A stretch of 64,000 nucleotides of DNA from JBBPZA01 sp963728925. Lineage in GTDB: Bacteria > Actinomycetota > Thermoleophilia > Solirubrobacterales > Solirubrobacteraceae. A model generated the notes under the pieces. It was not told the origin of the DNA and did not search any database. It saw only the letters and a list, made by a program, of their open reading frames with translations. How positions within the stretch are numbered: the stretch's first letter is position 1; each line of letters opens with the position of its first letter. The DNA lies in the NCBI GenBank assembly GCA_963728925.1, contig CAVSMB010000029.1:310001-374000 (forward strand), given 5' to 3'. The position numbers were made by a program, and so were the translations under genes. Below are positions 50,545 through 61,352 of the stretch, piece by piece.

Positions 50545-51726
50545 ATGCCCACCACCGTGATCCTCTCCGCCGCCCGCACGCCCATCGGCAAGCTCGGCGG
50601 CGGCCTGTCCTCCATGGACGCGACCGACCTCGGAGGGATCGCCATCGAGGCGGCGCTCGAGCGCGCGGACGTCGAGCCCGAGCAGGTCGAGCAGGTCGTC
50701 ATGGGGCAGGTCCTGCAGGCCGGCCAGGGGCAGATCCCCTCGCGCCAGGCGCAGATCAAGGGCGGCATCCCGAAGGAGGTGCCCTCCGAGACGATCAACA
50801 AGGTCTGCGCCTCGGGCATTCGCTCGGCGGGGATCATCGACCAGGCCGTCCGGGCCGGCGACGTGCAGATCGCCGTGGCGGGCGGGATGGAGTCGATGTC
50901 CTCCGCCCCCTACCTGCTCCCTAAGGCGCGCTTCGGCTATCGGATGGGCGACGCGAAGGTGATCGACGCGCTCGTCAACGACGGGCTGACCAACCCGTTC
51001 AGCGGTCGCCAGATGGCCGACGAGGCGTCCGAGGTCGCCGCCGAGGTCGAGCTCACGCGGGCCGACATGGACCGCTGGTCGGTGCGCTCCCACGAGCGCG
51101 CGATCGCCGCGACCGACGAGGGCCGCCTGCCGGACGAGATCGTGCCGGTCACCGTGAAGGGGAAGAAGGGCGACACGACCGTCGAGGTCGACGAGGCGCC
51201 GCGGCGCGAGACCACGCTGGAGGCGCTGGCCAAGCTCAAGCCGATCCACCCCGACGGCTCGCACACCGCCGGCAACTCGCCGGGGGTCAATGACGGAGCG
51301 GGGGCGCTCGTTCTCTCCTCGGACGAGTGGGCGCGCGAGAACGGCAAGGAGATCCTCGCCGAGGTGATCGCCCAGGGTGCAGTCGCCGACGACTTCGCCT
51401 ACCTCGCGCGCACCCCGGCCAAGGCGGCGAAGAAGGCGCTCGAGAAGGCCGGCATGTCGCCCGGCGAGGTCGACCTCTGGGAGATCAACGAGGCCTTCGC
51501 CTCCGTGGCCCTCAACTCGATCCGAATGCTCGAGATCGACGAGGACAAGGTCAACGTCAACGGCGGCGCGGTGGCCCTCGGCCACCCGATCGGCGCGTCG
51601 GGCGCCCGCATCCTGGGCACCCTGATCCACGAGCTGCGCCGCCGCGGCGGCGGCGTCGGCTGCGCGGCGATCTGCTCAGGCGGCGGCCAGGGCGACGCCG
51701 TGCTGGTGAGAGTCAGCGGCGGCTAG
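50545..51726 (+). CDS. acetyl-CoA C-acetyltransferase (thiolase)
   Basis: 393 residues. Active Cys88 in NKVCASG, then GGMESMSSAPYLL, NEAFASVALNSIRM, the catalytic His in GHPIGASGARI, and the C-terminal Cys in CSGGGQGDAV. These are the standard biosynthetic/degradative thiolase residues. It condenses or cleaves acetoacetyl-CoA. It begins a run of acyl-CoA metabolism genes through 63 kb, and its stop codon forms part of the next promoter. Confidence 0.95.
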   Translation: MPTTVILSAARTPIGKLGGGLSSMDATDLGGIAIEAALERADVEPEQVEQVVMGQVLQAGQGQIPSRQAQIKGGIPKEVPSETINKVCASGIRSAGIIDQAVRAGDVQIAVAGGMESMSSAPYLLPKARFGYRMGDAKVIDALVNDGLTNPFSGRQMADEASEVAAEVELTRADMDRWSVRSHERAIAATDEGRLPDEIVPVTVKGKKGDTTVEVDEAPRRETTLEALAKLKPIHPDGSHTAGNSPGVNDGAGALVLSSDEWARENGKEILAEVIAQGAVADDFAYLARTPAKAAKKALEKAGMSPGEVDLWEINEAFASVALNSIRMLEIDEDKVNVNGGAVALGHPIGASGARILGTLIHELRRRGGGVGCAAICSGGGQGDAVLVRVSGG

Positions 51727-51729
51727 GCT
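51724..51729 (+). promoter_or_regulatory. -10 box (TAGGCT) of the HAD gene overlapping the thiolase stop
   Basis: TAGGCT includes the thiolase TAG and ends 7 nt before GTG 51737, so the HAD-ACAD pair may have its own leaderless promoter. Confidence 0.4.
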
Positions 51730-51736
51730 CCGCGGC

Positions 51737-52522
51737 GTGCCGGGCGCCGCCGCCTTCTTCGACCTCGACCGCACACTCATGGCCGGCTCGTCGGCCTTCG
51801 CCTTCGTGCGCGCGTCGCGCAAGGCGGGGCTGATGAGTCGCCGCGACCTCGCCAAGGCCGCGCTCGGGAACGCCCGCTTCCGCCTGCGCGGGTCCACCGA
51901 CGAGGAGACCGCCGCGCTGCGCAACGCGGTGGGGGACCTGCTCGGCGGCGTCAAGGTCCGCGACCTCATGCGCCTGACCCCGGACATCCTCGCCGGCATC
52001 CTCCCGCGGCTCTACCCGCAGATGCTGCGCGTCGCCTACGACCACCAGGACGCCGGCCGGCCGATCTACATCGTCACCGCTGCGTCCCAGGAGATCTGCG
52101 ACCTGATCTCCAGCGTGCTGCAGTTCGACGGCGGCGTGGGGACGCGCGCCGAGCGTCGCGACGGCGTCTACACCGGCCGCATGCTCGAGCCGTTCACGTA
52201 CCGCGAGGGCAAGGCGCAGGCGGTCCGCGAGCTCGCGGGCCGCGAGGGCTATGACCTCGCCGACTCGTGGGCATACTCCGACAGCGAGTCCGACCTCCCG
52301 CTGCTGCGCGCCGTCGGCCACCCGGTCGCGGTGAACCCCGACGCGACGCTCGACCGCGTCGCTCGCGAGGAGGGCTGGGACGTGCTCACCTTCGAGACCC
52401 TGGGGCGCAGCCTCAAGCTCGCGGGCGGGCTGGTCGCGGTCGCGGCGGCGGGCGGCGCGGCCTACAACCGCCGCGGAGTGACGGTCCAGCAGCGCGGCCG
52501 GATCATGCGGGTGCGGCGGTGA
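51737..52522 (+). CDS. HAD-IB family hydrolase
   Basis: 261 residues. HAD motif I is FFDLDRTL, with nucleophile Asp9 and acid Asp11. Motif II is IYIVTAAS and motif IV AYSDSESDLPLL, the SerB-like pattern. The C-terminal ~40 residues include a hydrophobic helix (LAGGLVAVAAAGGAAY), so it may be membrane-associated. Family members dephosphorylate phosphoserine, lysophosphatidic acid and similar small molecules. The stop overlaps the acyl-CoA dehydrogenase start as GTGA. Confidence 0.87.
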   Translation: MPGAAAFFDLDRTLMAGSSAFAFVRASRKAGLMSRRDLAKAALGNARFRLRGSTDEETAALRNAVGDLLGGVKVRDLMRLTPDILAGILPRLYPQMLRVAYDHQDAGRPIYIVTAASQEICDLISSVLQFDGGVGTRAERRDGVYTGRMLEPFTYREGKAQAVRELAGREGYDLADSWAYSDSESDLPLLRAVGHPVAVNPDATLDRVAREEGWDVLTFETLGRSLKLAGGLVAVAAAGGAAYNRRGVTVQQRGRIMRVRR

Positions 52523-53664
52523 GCTTCGACCTCGACGACGAGCAGCGCGAGGTCCGCGCGCTCGCCCGCCGCTTCGCCGACGAGGAGATCGCGCCGCACG
52601 CAGCGGCCTGGGACCGCGAGCACCGCTTCCCGCGTGACGTGTTCGCGCGGCTCGGCGAGCTGGGGCTGATGGGCGTGTGCGTCCCCGAGGCCAACGGCGG
52701 CGCGGGCGCCGACTTCCTCTCCTACGTGCTCGTGCTCGAGGAGCTCTCGCGAGCCGACGCGGGGACCGGCGTGACCGTCGCCGTGCACACCAGCGCCGGC
52801 ACGCTTCCGATCCTCGACAACGGGACCCGCGAGCAGGTCGATCGCTGGGTCCCGCCGCTCGCCCAGGGCCACGAGCTCGCCGCCTTCGCGCTCACCGAGC
52901 CCGAGGCGGGCTCCGACGCCGCCGCCCTGCGCACCCGCGCGTGCGATGGGCAAATCACCGGGGCCAAGCAGTGGATCACCAACGGCTCCCACGCCCACGC
53001 GTTCCTCGTCTTCGCCCGCGACGAGAACGGCCCGGCTGCTGGCCGGGTGTCGGCCTACCTGGTGCGCCGCGGCGCCACCGGCTTCCGCGCCACCCGCGAG
53101 GAGGAGAAGCTCGGGCTGAACTCGTCGAGCACCGCCGACCTCGCCTTCGAGGACACGCCCGCCGAGCGCCTGGGCGAGCCGGGGGCCGGCCTGCGCATCG
53201 CCCTGCGCACGCTCGACGGCGGCCGCATCGGGATCGCCGCGCAGGCCGTCGGGATCGCCCAGGCGGCGCTCGACCTCGCCACTGCGCACGCCCGCGAGCG
53301 CACGGCGTTCGGCGGCCCCATCGGCCGCTTCGGCGCCATCCAGCAGAAGCTGGCCGACATGCAGACCGAGATCGAGGCAGCGCGCGCGCTGACCTGGCGC
53401 GCTGCGGCGCTCAAGCAGGGCGGGCGACCGCACACCGTCGAGGGCGCGCAGGCCAAGCTGCTCGCCTCGCGGGTGGCCCGCCACTGGACGGGCGAGGCGA
53501 TCCAGGTCCTCGGGGGCTACGGCTACGTCAAGGAGTTCCCCGCCGAGCGCTACTACCGCGACGCGAAGGTCACCGAGATCTACGAGGGCACGAGCGAGAT
53601 CCAGCGGCTCGTGATAGCCCGCGCGCTGCTCGGCGAGGCGGCGAGCGCCGACGGGCCGGCGTGA
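52519..53664 (+). CDS. acyl-CoA dehydrogenase
   Basis: 381 residues from GTG. FDLDDEQREVRALARRFADEEIAP, VCVPEANGGAGADFLSY, LTEPEAGSDAAALRTRA, GGRIGIAAQAVGIAQAALDLA, and QVLGGYGYVKEFPAERYYRDAKVTEIYEGTSEIQ, with the catalytic Glu in IYEGTSE. FAD enzyme feeding electrons into ETF. It is translationally coupled to the HAD gene and directly upstream of the acyl-CoA mutase, which suggests both serve one catabolic route. It differs from the ACAD at 43.2 kb, so substrates probably differ. Confidence 0.93.
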   Translation: MSFDLDDEQREVRALARRFADEEIAPHAAAWDREHRFPRDVFARLGELGLMGVCVPEANGGAGADFLSYVLVLEELSRADAGTGVTVAVHTSAGTLPILDNGTREQVDRWVPPLAQGHELAAFALTEPEAGSDAAALRTRACDGQITGAKQWITNGSHAHAFLVFARDENGPAAGRVSAYLVRRGATGFRATREEEKLGLNSSSTADLAFEDTPAERLGEPGAGLRIALRTLDGGRIGIAAQAVGIAQAALDLATAHARERTAFGGPIGRFGAIQQKLADMQTEIEAARALTWRAAALKQGGRPHTVEGAQAKLLASRVARHWTGEAIQVLGGYGYVKEFPAERYYRDAKVTEIYEGTSEIQRLVIARALLGEAASADGPA

Positions 53665-53678
53665 GCCGATCTGCGCCC

Positions 53679-53684
53679 TAGACT
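53679..53684 (+). promoter_or_regulatory. -10 box (TAGACT) of the acyl-CoA mutase gene
   Basis: TAGACT ends 7 nt before ATG 53692, again suggesting a leaderless transcript although the gene follows the ACAD by only 27 bp. Confidence 0.45.
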
Positions 53685-53691
53685 CCCGGCC

Positions 53692-55350
<1,659 letters not shown>

Positions 55351-55424
55351 GGCAGGAGGTCGCATCGAACCCACGGCGCGCGGGTTCCGTACCCCGATCG
55401 ACCCGTCCCGAGGAGGCTCTCCGC

Positions 55425-55790
55425 ATGCGCAAGCCCGTCGTCCTGACCGTGATCCTGGCCGTGGCGCTCGCCGCCGCCGCCGCCGTCCCCGCCGCGCAGG
55501 CGGCGAGTACGCCCGAGCCGCTCAAGGTGAGCCTCGGCGACAACTTCTTCAAGCCAAAGAAGAAGACGATCGCCCGCAAGACCAAGGTGACGTGGACGTG
55601 GAAGGGCGAGGCGGACCACAACGTCACGCTCGTGAAGGCCCCTGACGGCATCAAGAAGAGCAAGTACAACTCGGAGACCCAGCTCGAGGGCACCTTCTCG
55701 CGCAGGCTCAAGACGGCCGGCAAGTACACCTTCGTGTGCACCATCCACGCCGGGATGGAGCAGACCATCAAGGTCTCGTCGAGCACGTAG
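55425..55790 (+). CDS. secreted cupredoxin (plastocyanin/azurin-like)
   Basis: 121 residues. Residues 1-27 are a signal peptide (LTVILAVALAAAAAVPAAQAAS). The beta-barrel has GEADHNVTLVKAP with the first His ligand and FVCTIHAGM with Cys, His and Met, so all type 1 copper ligands are present. A GAGGAGG ribosome site precedes the ATG. It probably carries electrons outside the membrane. It is between the mutase and the wax ester synthase but has its own start signals. Confidence 0.9.
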   Translation: MRKPVVLTVILAVALAAAAAVPAAQAASTPEPLKVSLGDNFFKPKKKTIARKTKVTWTWKGEADHNVTLVKAPDGIKKSKYNSETQLEGTFSRRLKTAGKYTFVCTIHAGMEQTIKVSSST

Positions 55791-55847
55791 CCGAGCGGGG
55801 CCGGCCGGCCCGATCAGGGAGGCCGGCGGCGAGTCGCTCCCGACCGG

Positions 55848-57248
55848 TCAGGCCGCGCGGCGCGCCGCGCGGCCGACCAGCTCGAGCACCGACGCGTTGA
55901 GCGCGGCGGGCAGCGCGGCGACCTCGGGCAGCGCGCCCGGGTCGGCGTAGCCCGAGAAGCACAGGATGTCGCGGTAGCTGAAGATCCCGACGGAGAGCGC
56001 GTGGCCCTCGGGCAGCGGGATGACCGGGAAGGCCTCGACGAGCTCGGCCCCGAGGAGATAGACGGGGAAGCGCGGCCCGGGGACGTTGGAGACAGTGAGG
56101 TTGTAGACCCGCGGGCTCGTGGCGAGGCGCGCCGCGCGGTCTTTGAGCGGCTCGGGCAGCGTTCCCAGCGCGGTGAGGATCGCCTCGCCGCCGCTGGCGC
56201 GGCCGTCGCGCTTGAAGGCGCGCGTCGCCGCCTGGACCGCCTCGAGGCGCTCGAGCGGCCGGTGGAGGTTCACCGGCAGGTCGACGAACACGAACGAGAC
56301 CCGGTTGCCCAGCGCCGCAGCCTCGTCGCGCTCGCGCACGCTGACCGGAACCATGACCTTCATCGCGCGCGGGATCTCCCCGCGGCCGTAGGCGAGCTGG
56401 CGCAGCGCGCCCGCGACGACAGTCAGCGCGACGTCGTTGAGCGTCGCCTGGTGGCGCGCCTTGACCTCGAGCAGCGGCCCCAGGTCGGTGGCGTGGCCCA
56501 CGAGCGTGCGCCGCGCGCCGATCGGCGCGTTGACGTAGGACGCCGGGGCGGGGCGCAGGAGGTCCTCGCCGACCGAGAGGGCGGCGCGTCGCAGCGTCCC
56601 GGCGAGCCGGGCCGACCGCGCCGGGCTCGCGGCCGTGCGCGCGAGGCCGCCCGCCATCCGCAAGCTCTCGGCCGAGCGCTCGGCCATCGCCTCGAGCGCG
56701 AGCCGGGTCGCGCCCGGCGGGGGGCGCGGACTCCACTCCTGGATCTCGGGGACCGGCGCGTCGGGGTCCGCGTTGAGGAGCAGCAGGGCGAGCTCGACGG
56801 CCGACTTCCCGTCGACCATCGCGTGGTGGACCTTCATGACCACACCCACCGTCCCGTCCTGGAGACGCGGCGCGAGGTGGACCCGCCACAGCGCGCGGGT
56901 TCGGTCCAGGGGCTGGGAGAGCACCTGGTCCGTGAGCTCATCGAAGCGGTTGAGCGCGAGCGTCTCGTCGGGCTCGCCCAGGGGCACTACGTGGTCGGCG
57001 ACGACGAAGCGCTCGTCGTCCACCCACACCGGCTCGGCGAGCCCGCCGGGTGGGTAGGCGAGCCGCTGGCGGAAGCGCTCGGCGTGGCGCAGCCGCGCGC
57101 CGACCGAGGCCCGCAGCGCCTCGAGGCCGACGGCCCGCCCGCCGGGTCGCGGGCGGAAGCGGCCCTTCCAGGCGACGTGCATGTGCGCGGTCGGCGTCTC
57201 GACGCGCAGGAAGGACGCGTCGAGCGGGCTCAGGCGGGCGCGGGCCAC
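55848..57248 (-). CDS. WS/DGAT-family wax ester synthase / diacylglycerol acyltransferase
   Basis: 466 residues from GTG. The catalytic HHAMVDG is at 141-147 (His142 is the general base). LSPLDASFLRVET opens the family. The C-terminal domain has NVPGPRFPVYLLGAELVEAFPVIPL, GNRVSFVFVDLPV and LSVGIFSYRD. Enzymes of this group esterify acyl-CoA to alcohols or diacylglycerol, making storage wax or triacylglycerol. Divergent from the B12 subunit gene. Both use acyl-CoA, so the neighbourhood balances storage and oxidation. Confidence 0.92.
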   Translation of the reverse strand: MARARLSPLDASFLRVETPTAHMHVAWKGRFRPRPGGRAVGLEALRASVGARLRHAERFRQRLAYPPGGLAEPVWVDDERFVVADHVVPLGEPDETLALNRFDELTDQVLSQPLDRTRALWRVHLAPRLQDGTVGVVMKVHHAMVDGKSAVELALLLLNADPDAPVPEIQEWSPRPPPGATRLALEAMAERSAESLRMAGGLARTAASPARSARLAGTLRRAALSVGEDLLRPAPASYVNAPIGARRTLVGHATDLGPLLEVKARHQATLNDVALTVVAGALRQLAYGRGEIPRAMKVMVPVSVRERDEAAALGNRVSFVFVDLPVNLHRPLERLEAVQAATRAFKRDGRASGGEAILTALGTLPEPLKDRAARLATSPRVYNLTVSNVPGPRFPVYLLGAELVEAFPVIPLPEGHALSVGIFSYRDILCFSGYADPGALPEVAALPAALNASVLELVGRAARRAA

Positions 57249-57357
57249 GACCGGATGGTGCCGTCGCGCGCGCCCGCCCGAAACCGACCGGTGGTCGGAG
57301 CCGGCGCCCGCGGATCTCGACCGCCGGTCGCCATCCCATAGAATCCCGCGCTGTCTC

Positions 57358-57765
57358 ATGGCCGCGACCTCGCAGAAGAAGATCCGTGTCGTGGTCGCCA
57401 AGCCCGGCCTCGACGGCCACGACCGGGGCGCGAAGATCATCGCGCGCGCGCTTCGCGACGCCGGGATGGAGGTCATCTACACGGGCCTGCATCAGACGCC
57501 CGAGCAGATCGTCGCGACGGTGATCCAGGAGGACGCCGACGCCGTCGGCCTCTCGATCCTCTCCGGCGCGCACATGACGCTCGTCCCCAAGGTCGTCGAG
57601 CTGCTGCGCGAGCAGGAGGCGGGCGACGTGCTCGTCACCGTCGGGGGCACGATCCCCGCCGACGACGTCGAGGACCTCAAGCGGCTCGGGGTCGCCGAGG
57701 TCTTCACCCCGGGCGCGCCGACCTCGGCGATCATCGAATTCATCCGAGGATCCGTAACGCCGTAG
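57358..57765 (+). CDS. cobalamin-binding small subunit of an acyl-CoA mutase
   Basis: 135 residues. The B12 motif PGLDGHDRGAK gives Asp19-x-His21-x-x-Gly24, where His21 is the lower axial ligand to cobalt. SILSGAHMTLVPKVVELL and VTVGGTIPADD complete the flavodoxin-like domain. It pairs with the large subunit at 53692-55350, 2 kb upstream. A TAGAAT box lies at 57339-57344. Separate genes for the two halves are typical of actinobacterial and archaeal mutases. Confidence 0.93.
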   Translation: MAATSQKKIRVVVAKPGLDGHDRGAKIIARALRDAGMEVIYTGLHQTPEQIVATVIQEDADAVGLSILSGAHMTLVPKVVELLREQEAGDVLVTVGGTIPADDVEDLKRLGVAEVFTPGAPTSAIIEFIRGSVTP

Positions 57766-57783
57766 CGAGCCGCGGCGCGGTCG

Positions 57784-57801
57784 ATTGACTGGTCAGTCAA
57801 T
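57784..57801. promoter_or_regulatory. TetR-type operator ATTGACTG-GT-CAGTCAAT
   Basis: Perfect 8-bp dyad arms with a 2-bp centre, covering a -35-like TTGACT (57785-57790); a TACGAT box (57806-57811) follows. TetR regulators of fatty-acid oxidation bind very similar TTGACTGACCAGTCAA-like sites. It lies 44 bp before the ETF operon. No tetR gene is in the window. Confidence 0.75.
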
Positions 57802-57844
57802 ACGCTACGATCACGAACGTTCGTTTGCCTAGAGGAGGCTTCCT

Positions 57845-58633
57845 GTGAAGATCTGCGTTCTGGTCAAAGAGGTACCGGACGCTGCCGTCGAGAAGCGGAT
57901 CAACCCGTCGACGGGGCGGATGGACCGGGGCGGCGAGAAGAACCTCAATCCGTTCGACACCCACGCGCTCGAGGCCGCGATGCAGGTCAAGGAGGGCGGG
58001 GCGGTGCCGGTCGAGGAGGTCGTCGCCGTGACAATGGGCCCCGACAGCGCCGTCCGCGCGCTGCACAAGGCCGTGTCGCTGGGCGCCGACCGCTCCCTGC
58101 ACCTGACCGACGAGGCCCTCGCGGGCTCCGACGTCGCCGCGACCGGCTACGCGCTGGCCCAGGCGCTCTCCTCCGAGCAGCCCGACCTCGTCCTGCTCGG
58201 CCAGCAGTCAGACGACGGCGAGTGCTACACGATCGGCGCCGTCGTGGCCGACCACCTTCAGATGCCCTCGCTCACCCAGGTCGTGAAGATGGACGTCGAG
58301 GAGGGCAAGCTGCGCTGCGAGCGCCAGGCCGAGTACGGCTACGACACCGTGGACGTGCAGCTCCCCGCCGTCATCTCCGTCGGCGACGCGATCAACGAGC
58401 CGCGCTATCCCTCGCTCAAGGCGATCATGGGGGCGAAGAAGAAGCCGCTCGAGACGCTCGGCGCGGCCGATGCCGGCATCGACGCCTCGCGCGTCGGCGA
58501 AGGCTCCGGCGTGCAGTGCGGCGACTTCAAGGCGCCGCCCGCCAAGGAGGCCGGCCAGATCATCGAGGACGAGGACACCGACGAGACGGTCGACAAGATC
58601 GTCGCGTGGCTGGACGAGAGGAAGCTGATCTGA
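57845..58633 (+). CDS. etfB: electron transfer flavoprotein, beta subunit
   Basis: 262 residues from GTG with an AGAGGAGG ribosome site. FixA/EtfB fold: KICVLVKEVPDAAVEKRINP, NPFDTHALEAAM, LVLLGQQSDDGECYTIGAVVADHL. It holds AMP and docks the alpha subunit. It accepts electrons from the acyl-CoA dehydrogenases of this region. The stop overlaps the alpha-subunit start by 1 bp (TGATG). The operon continues into two ETF-quinone oxidoreductases. Confidence 0.94.
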   Translation: MKICVLVKEVPDAAVEKRINPSTGRMDRGGEKNLNPFDTHALEAAMQVKEGGAVPVEEVVAVTMGPDSAVRALHKAVSLGADRSLHLTDEALAGSDVAATGYALAQALSSEQPDLVLLGQQSDDGECYTIGAVVADHLQMPSLTQVVKMDVEEGKLRCERQAEYGYDTVDVQLPAVISVGDAINEPRYPSLKAIMGAKKKPLETLGAADAGIDASRVGEGSGVQCGDFKAPPAKEAGQIIEDEDTDETVDKIVAWLDERKLI

Positions 58634-59607
58634 TGGCGAACATCCTGACCTACGTCCTCCACTACGAGGGCGCCTTCAACAAGAACTCCCTCGGCGCGGT
58701 GTCCGAGGCCGCCCGCCTCGCGAGCGAGACCGGCGGCGAGGCGCACGCGCTGGTGCTCGGCGGCGACGACCTCACCGACGAGCTCGTCGCCACGCTCGGC
58801 GGCTACGGCGCGACCAAGGTCTTCCGGGCCAAGGGCCCTGAGGGCCTCGCGCAGCCCGTCGTCGACGCCATGGCCAAGGTCATCGCCGACAACGGCCACG
58901 ACTACGCGCTCTTCGGCGGCGGCCTGCTCGGCTTCGAGATCGGCGCGGGCCTGGCGGCCCGGCTCAACGGCGGCGTGACCATGGAGGTCACCGCGGTCAA
59001 CGTCGAGGACGGCAAGCTCGTCGCCGAGCGCCCGATCCTCCAGGACTCCCAGATCTCCGAGTCGCGCTACAGCGGCCTCGGGATCATCATCGGGCGCCTC
59101 AACGCGTTCGAGGCGTCCGAGCCCGGCGAGGGCGCCGCGACCGTCGAGGACGTCGACGTGGAGCTCTCGCCCTGGTCGACGCGCGCGACGATGGTCCAGC
59201 GCGGCGAGCAGCGCGGCGCCGACGTGAACATAGAGGACGCCGACGTGCTCGTCGCCGGCGGGCGCGGGCTCGGCAAGCCCGAGGGCTTCGAGCTCGCCGA
59301 GGCGCTCGCGGGCGCGCTGGGCGGGGCGGTCGCCGCCACTCGTGCCGTGGTCGACGCCGGCTGGTACCCCTACGCCGCCCAGATCGGGCAGACGGGCAAG
59401 ACCGTGGCTCCGAAGCTCTACCTCGCCGCGGGCATCTCGGGGGCCATCCAGCACAAGGTCGGCATGCAGGGCTCGGAGAACATCGTGGCCATCAACAAGG
59501 ACGCCAACGCCCCGATCTTCGAGTTCTCCGACCTCGGCGTGGTCGGCGACCTCAACAAGATCCTCCCCAAGCTCACCGAGGCCGTGAAGGCCAAGCGGGG
59601 CGGCTGA
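58633..59607 (+). CDS. etfA: electron transfer flavoprotein, alpha subunit
   Basis: 324 residues. N-terminal domain with ANILTYVLHYEGAFNKNSLGAVSEA. The C-terminal FAD-binding part is ADVLVAGGRGLGKPEGFELAEALAGALGGAVAATRAVVDAGWYPYAAQIGQTGKTVAPKLYLAAGISGAIQHKVGMQGSENIVAINKDANAPIF, identified by its GQTGK and GISGAIQH signatures. Together with EtfB it carries electrons to the membrane quinone reductase encoded 5 bp downstream. Confidence 0.95.
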   Translation: MANILTYVLHYEGAFNKNSLGAVSEAARLASETGGEAHALVLGGDDLTDELVATLGGYGATKVFRAKGPEGLAQPVVDAMAKVIADNGHDYALFGGGLLGFEIGAGLAARLNGGVTMEVTAVNVEDGKLVAERPILQDSQISESRYSGLGIIIGRLNAFEASEPGEGAATVEDVDVELSPWSTRATMVQRGEQRGADVNIEDADVLVAGGRGLGKPEGFELAEALAGALGGAVAATRAVVDAGWYPYAAQIGQTGKTVAPKLYLAAGISGAIQHKVGMQGSENIVAINKDANAPIFEFSDLGVVGDLNKILPKLTEAVKAKRGG

Positions 59608-59611
59608 CGCG

Positions 59612-61348
59612 GTGAGCAGCCGCAACGGTCACGCCGTTCCTGCGGACTTCCCGCCGCCCGTCGACTCGCAACGCGAGTTCATCAAGCACGAGCTCGACGG
59701 CGAGGACGAGCGCATCGACATCGGTGTGGCGATCGTGGGCGGCGGCACCGCCGGGCTCGCGTGCGCCAACCGGCTGCTCCAGCTGCTGGCCGACGACGAG
59801 GCCACGATGGAGCGGCTGGGCGAGGTGCCCGTGGCGATCATCGAGAAGGCCAAGACCTGCGGCGGGCACAACCTCTCGGGCGCGGTCATGCGTCCAGGCC
59901 CGCTGGAGGAGCTCTTTCCGGATCTGACGCGTGAACAGTGGCGCCAGGAGGGCTTCGCCTTCGGCGAGGTCACCAAGGAGGCGATCTACCTCCTCCCGAA
60001 CGGCAAGACCAAGATCCGCATCCCGCCGCCTCCGCCGCAGCACAACAAGGGCAACGAGGTGCTCTCCGTCGCCGCGCTGTGCCGCTTCATGCAGCAGCGG
60101 GCCGAGGAGGCGGGCGCCTACGTGCTGACCGAGACGGCCGCGACGCAGCTGATCGTCGAGGACGGGCGCGTGAAGGGCCTGCGCTCGGGCGACAAGGGCC
60201 GCGGCAAGGACGGCGAGCCGCTGGGGAACTTCGAGCCGGGCACCGACATCGCCGCCCAGGCCACGGTGCTCGCCGAGGGCTGCTGGGGCCACCTGACCGG
60301 CGCCGCGATTCGCGAGTTCGACCTCGCCGCCGACCGCGAGCCGATGGTCTGGGAGCTCGGGGTCAAGGAGGTCTGGAAGGTCCCCGAGCCGTTGGACCGC
60401 GTGATCCACACGCTCGCCGGCTGGCCGCTGAAGATCCCGGCCAAGTACCACCAGATCGGCGGCTCGTGGATCTACCCGATGAAGGACTCCAAGACCGGCG
60501 AGGACCTCGTCTCGATCGGCTTCGTGATCGACCTCGACTACGCCGACGCGACGACCTCCGCCCACGACCTGCTCCAGCAGTTCAAGACCCACCCGCTGGT
60601 CCGCGGGATCCTCGAGGGCGGCGAGCGCGTGTCGTGGGGGGCCAAGGCGATCCCGGCAGGCGGCTACTGGGCGATGCCCAAGCTCTCGATGCCCGGCGCG
60701 GTGCTCGCGGGCGACGCCGGGGGCATGGTCAACCTCGCCGCGCTCAAGGGCGTCCACTACGCGATCAAGTCCGGCATCCTGGCGGCCGAGCAGATCTACG
60801 CGTCGCTCAAGAGCGGCTCGACCGACTTCTCGTCCTACGAGGACGCGGTCGAGGAGTCGATCATCGGCAAGGACCTCTGGGAGCAGCGCAACACGCGTCA
60901 ACCCTTCCAGTACGGGCTCGTCAAGGGCGGCCCGCTCGTCAACCTGATGATCGCCACCAAGGGCCGCTTCCCGGGCGGTCGCTGGAAGCTGCACCGCAAC
61001 GACGACCAGGAGATGTTCGTCGGCAAGACGGCCTCGGGCTACCCCAAGCCCGACGGCAAGTACACCTTCGACAAGCTCTCCTCGGTCTACATCACTCACA
61101 ACGCGACGCGCGACGACGCGCCCAACCACATCCGCGTGCGCAAGAACGTGCCGCGGGTCGTCGCCGAGACGTGGAAGTGGATGTGCCCGGCCGGTGTGTA
61201 CGAGATCCCGGACGACGCGCCCGAGGAGGGCGACGTCGACGTGGTCGTCAACTACACCAACTGCGTGCAGTGCGGAGCGATCACCGCCAAGGGCGGGCGC
61301 CTGACGACGCCCGAGGGCGGCGACGGGCCGCTCTACACCAACACCTGA
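59612..61348 (+). CDS. ETF-quinone oxidoreductase-like flavoprotein, copy 1
   Basis: 578 residues from GTG. FAD-binding GXGXXG is VAIVGGGTAGLACANRLL. The ETF-QO fold follows, with HNLSGAVMRPGPLEEL, WGHLTGAAIREFD, DAGGMVNLAALKGVHYAIKSG (second FAD region) and the C-terminal Fe-S domain. Normal ETF-QO has four Cys in the pattern C-x25-C-x2-C-x2-C. Here Cys525, Cys551 and Cys554 are present, but position 557 is Ile. It would take electrons from ETF to menaquinone. Fourth gene of the ETF operon. Confidence 0.9.
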   Translation: MSSRNGHAVPADFPPPVDSQREFIKHELDGEDERIDIGVAIVGGGTAGLACANRLLQLLADDEATMERLGEVPVAIIEKAKTCGGHNLSGAVMRPGPLEELFPDLTREQWRQEGFAFGEVTKEAIYLLPNGKTKIRIPPPPPQHNKGNEVLSVAALCRFMQQRAEEAGAYVLTETAATQLIVEDGRVKGLRSGDKGRGKDGEPLGNFEPGTDIAAQATVLAEGCWGHLTGAAIREFDLAADREPMVWELGVKEVWKVPEPLDRVIHTLAGWPLKIPAKYHQIGGSWIYPMKDSKTGEDLVSIGFVIDLDYADATTSAHDLLQQFKTHPLVRGILEGGERVSWGAKAIPAGGYWAMPKLSMPGAVLAGDAGGMVNLAALKGVHYAIKSGILAAEQIYASLKSGSTDFSSYEDAVEESIIGKDLWEQRNTRQPFQYGLVKGGPLVNLMIATKGRFPGGRWKLHRNDDQEMFVGKTASGYPKPDGKYTFDKLSSVYITHNATRDDAPNHIRVRKNVPRVVAETWKWMCPAGVYEIPDDAPEEGDVDVVVNYTNCVQCGAITAKGGRLTTPEGGDGPLYTNT

Positions 61349-61352
61349 GTCG

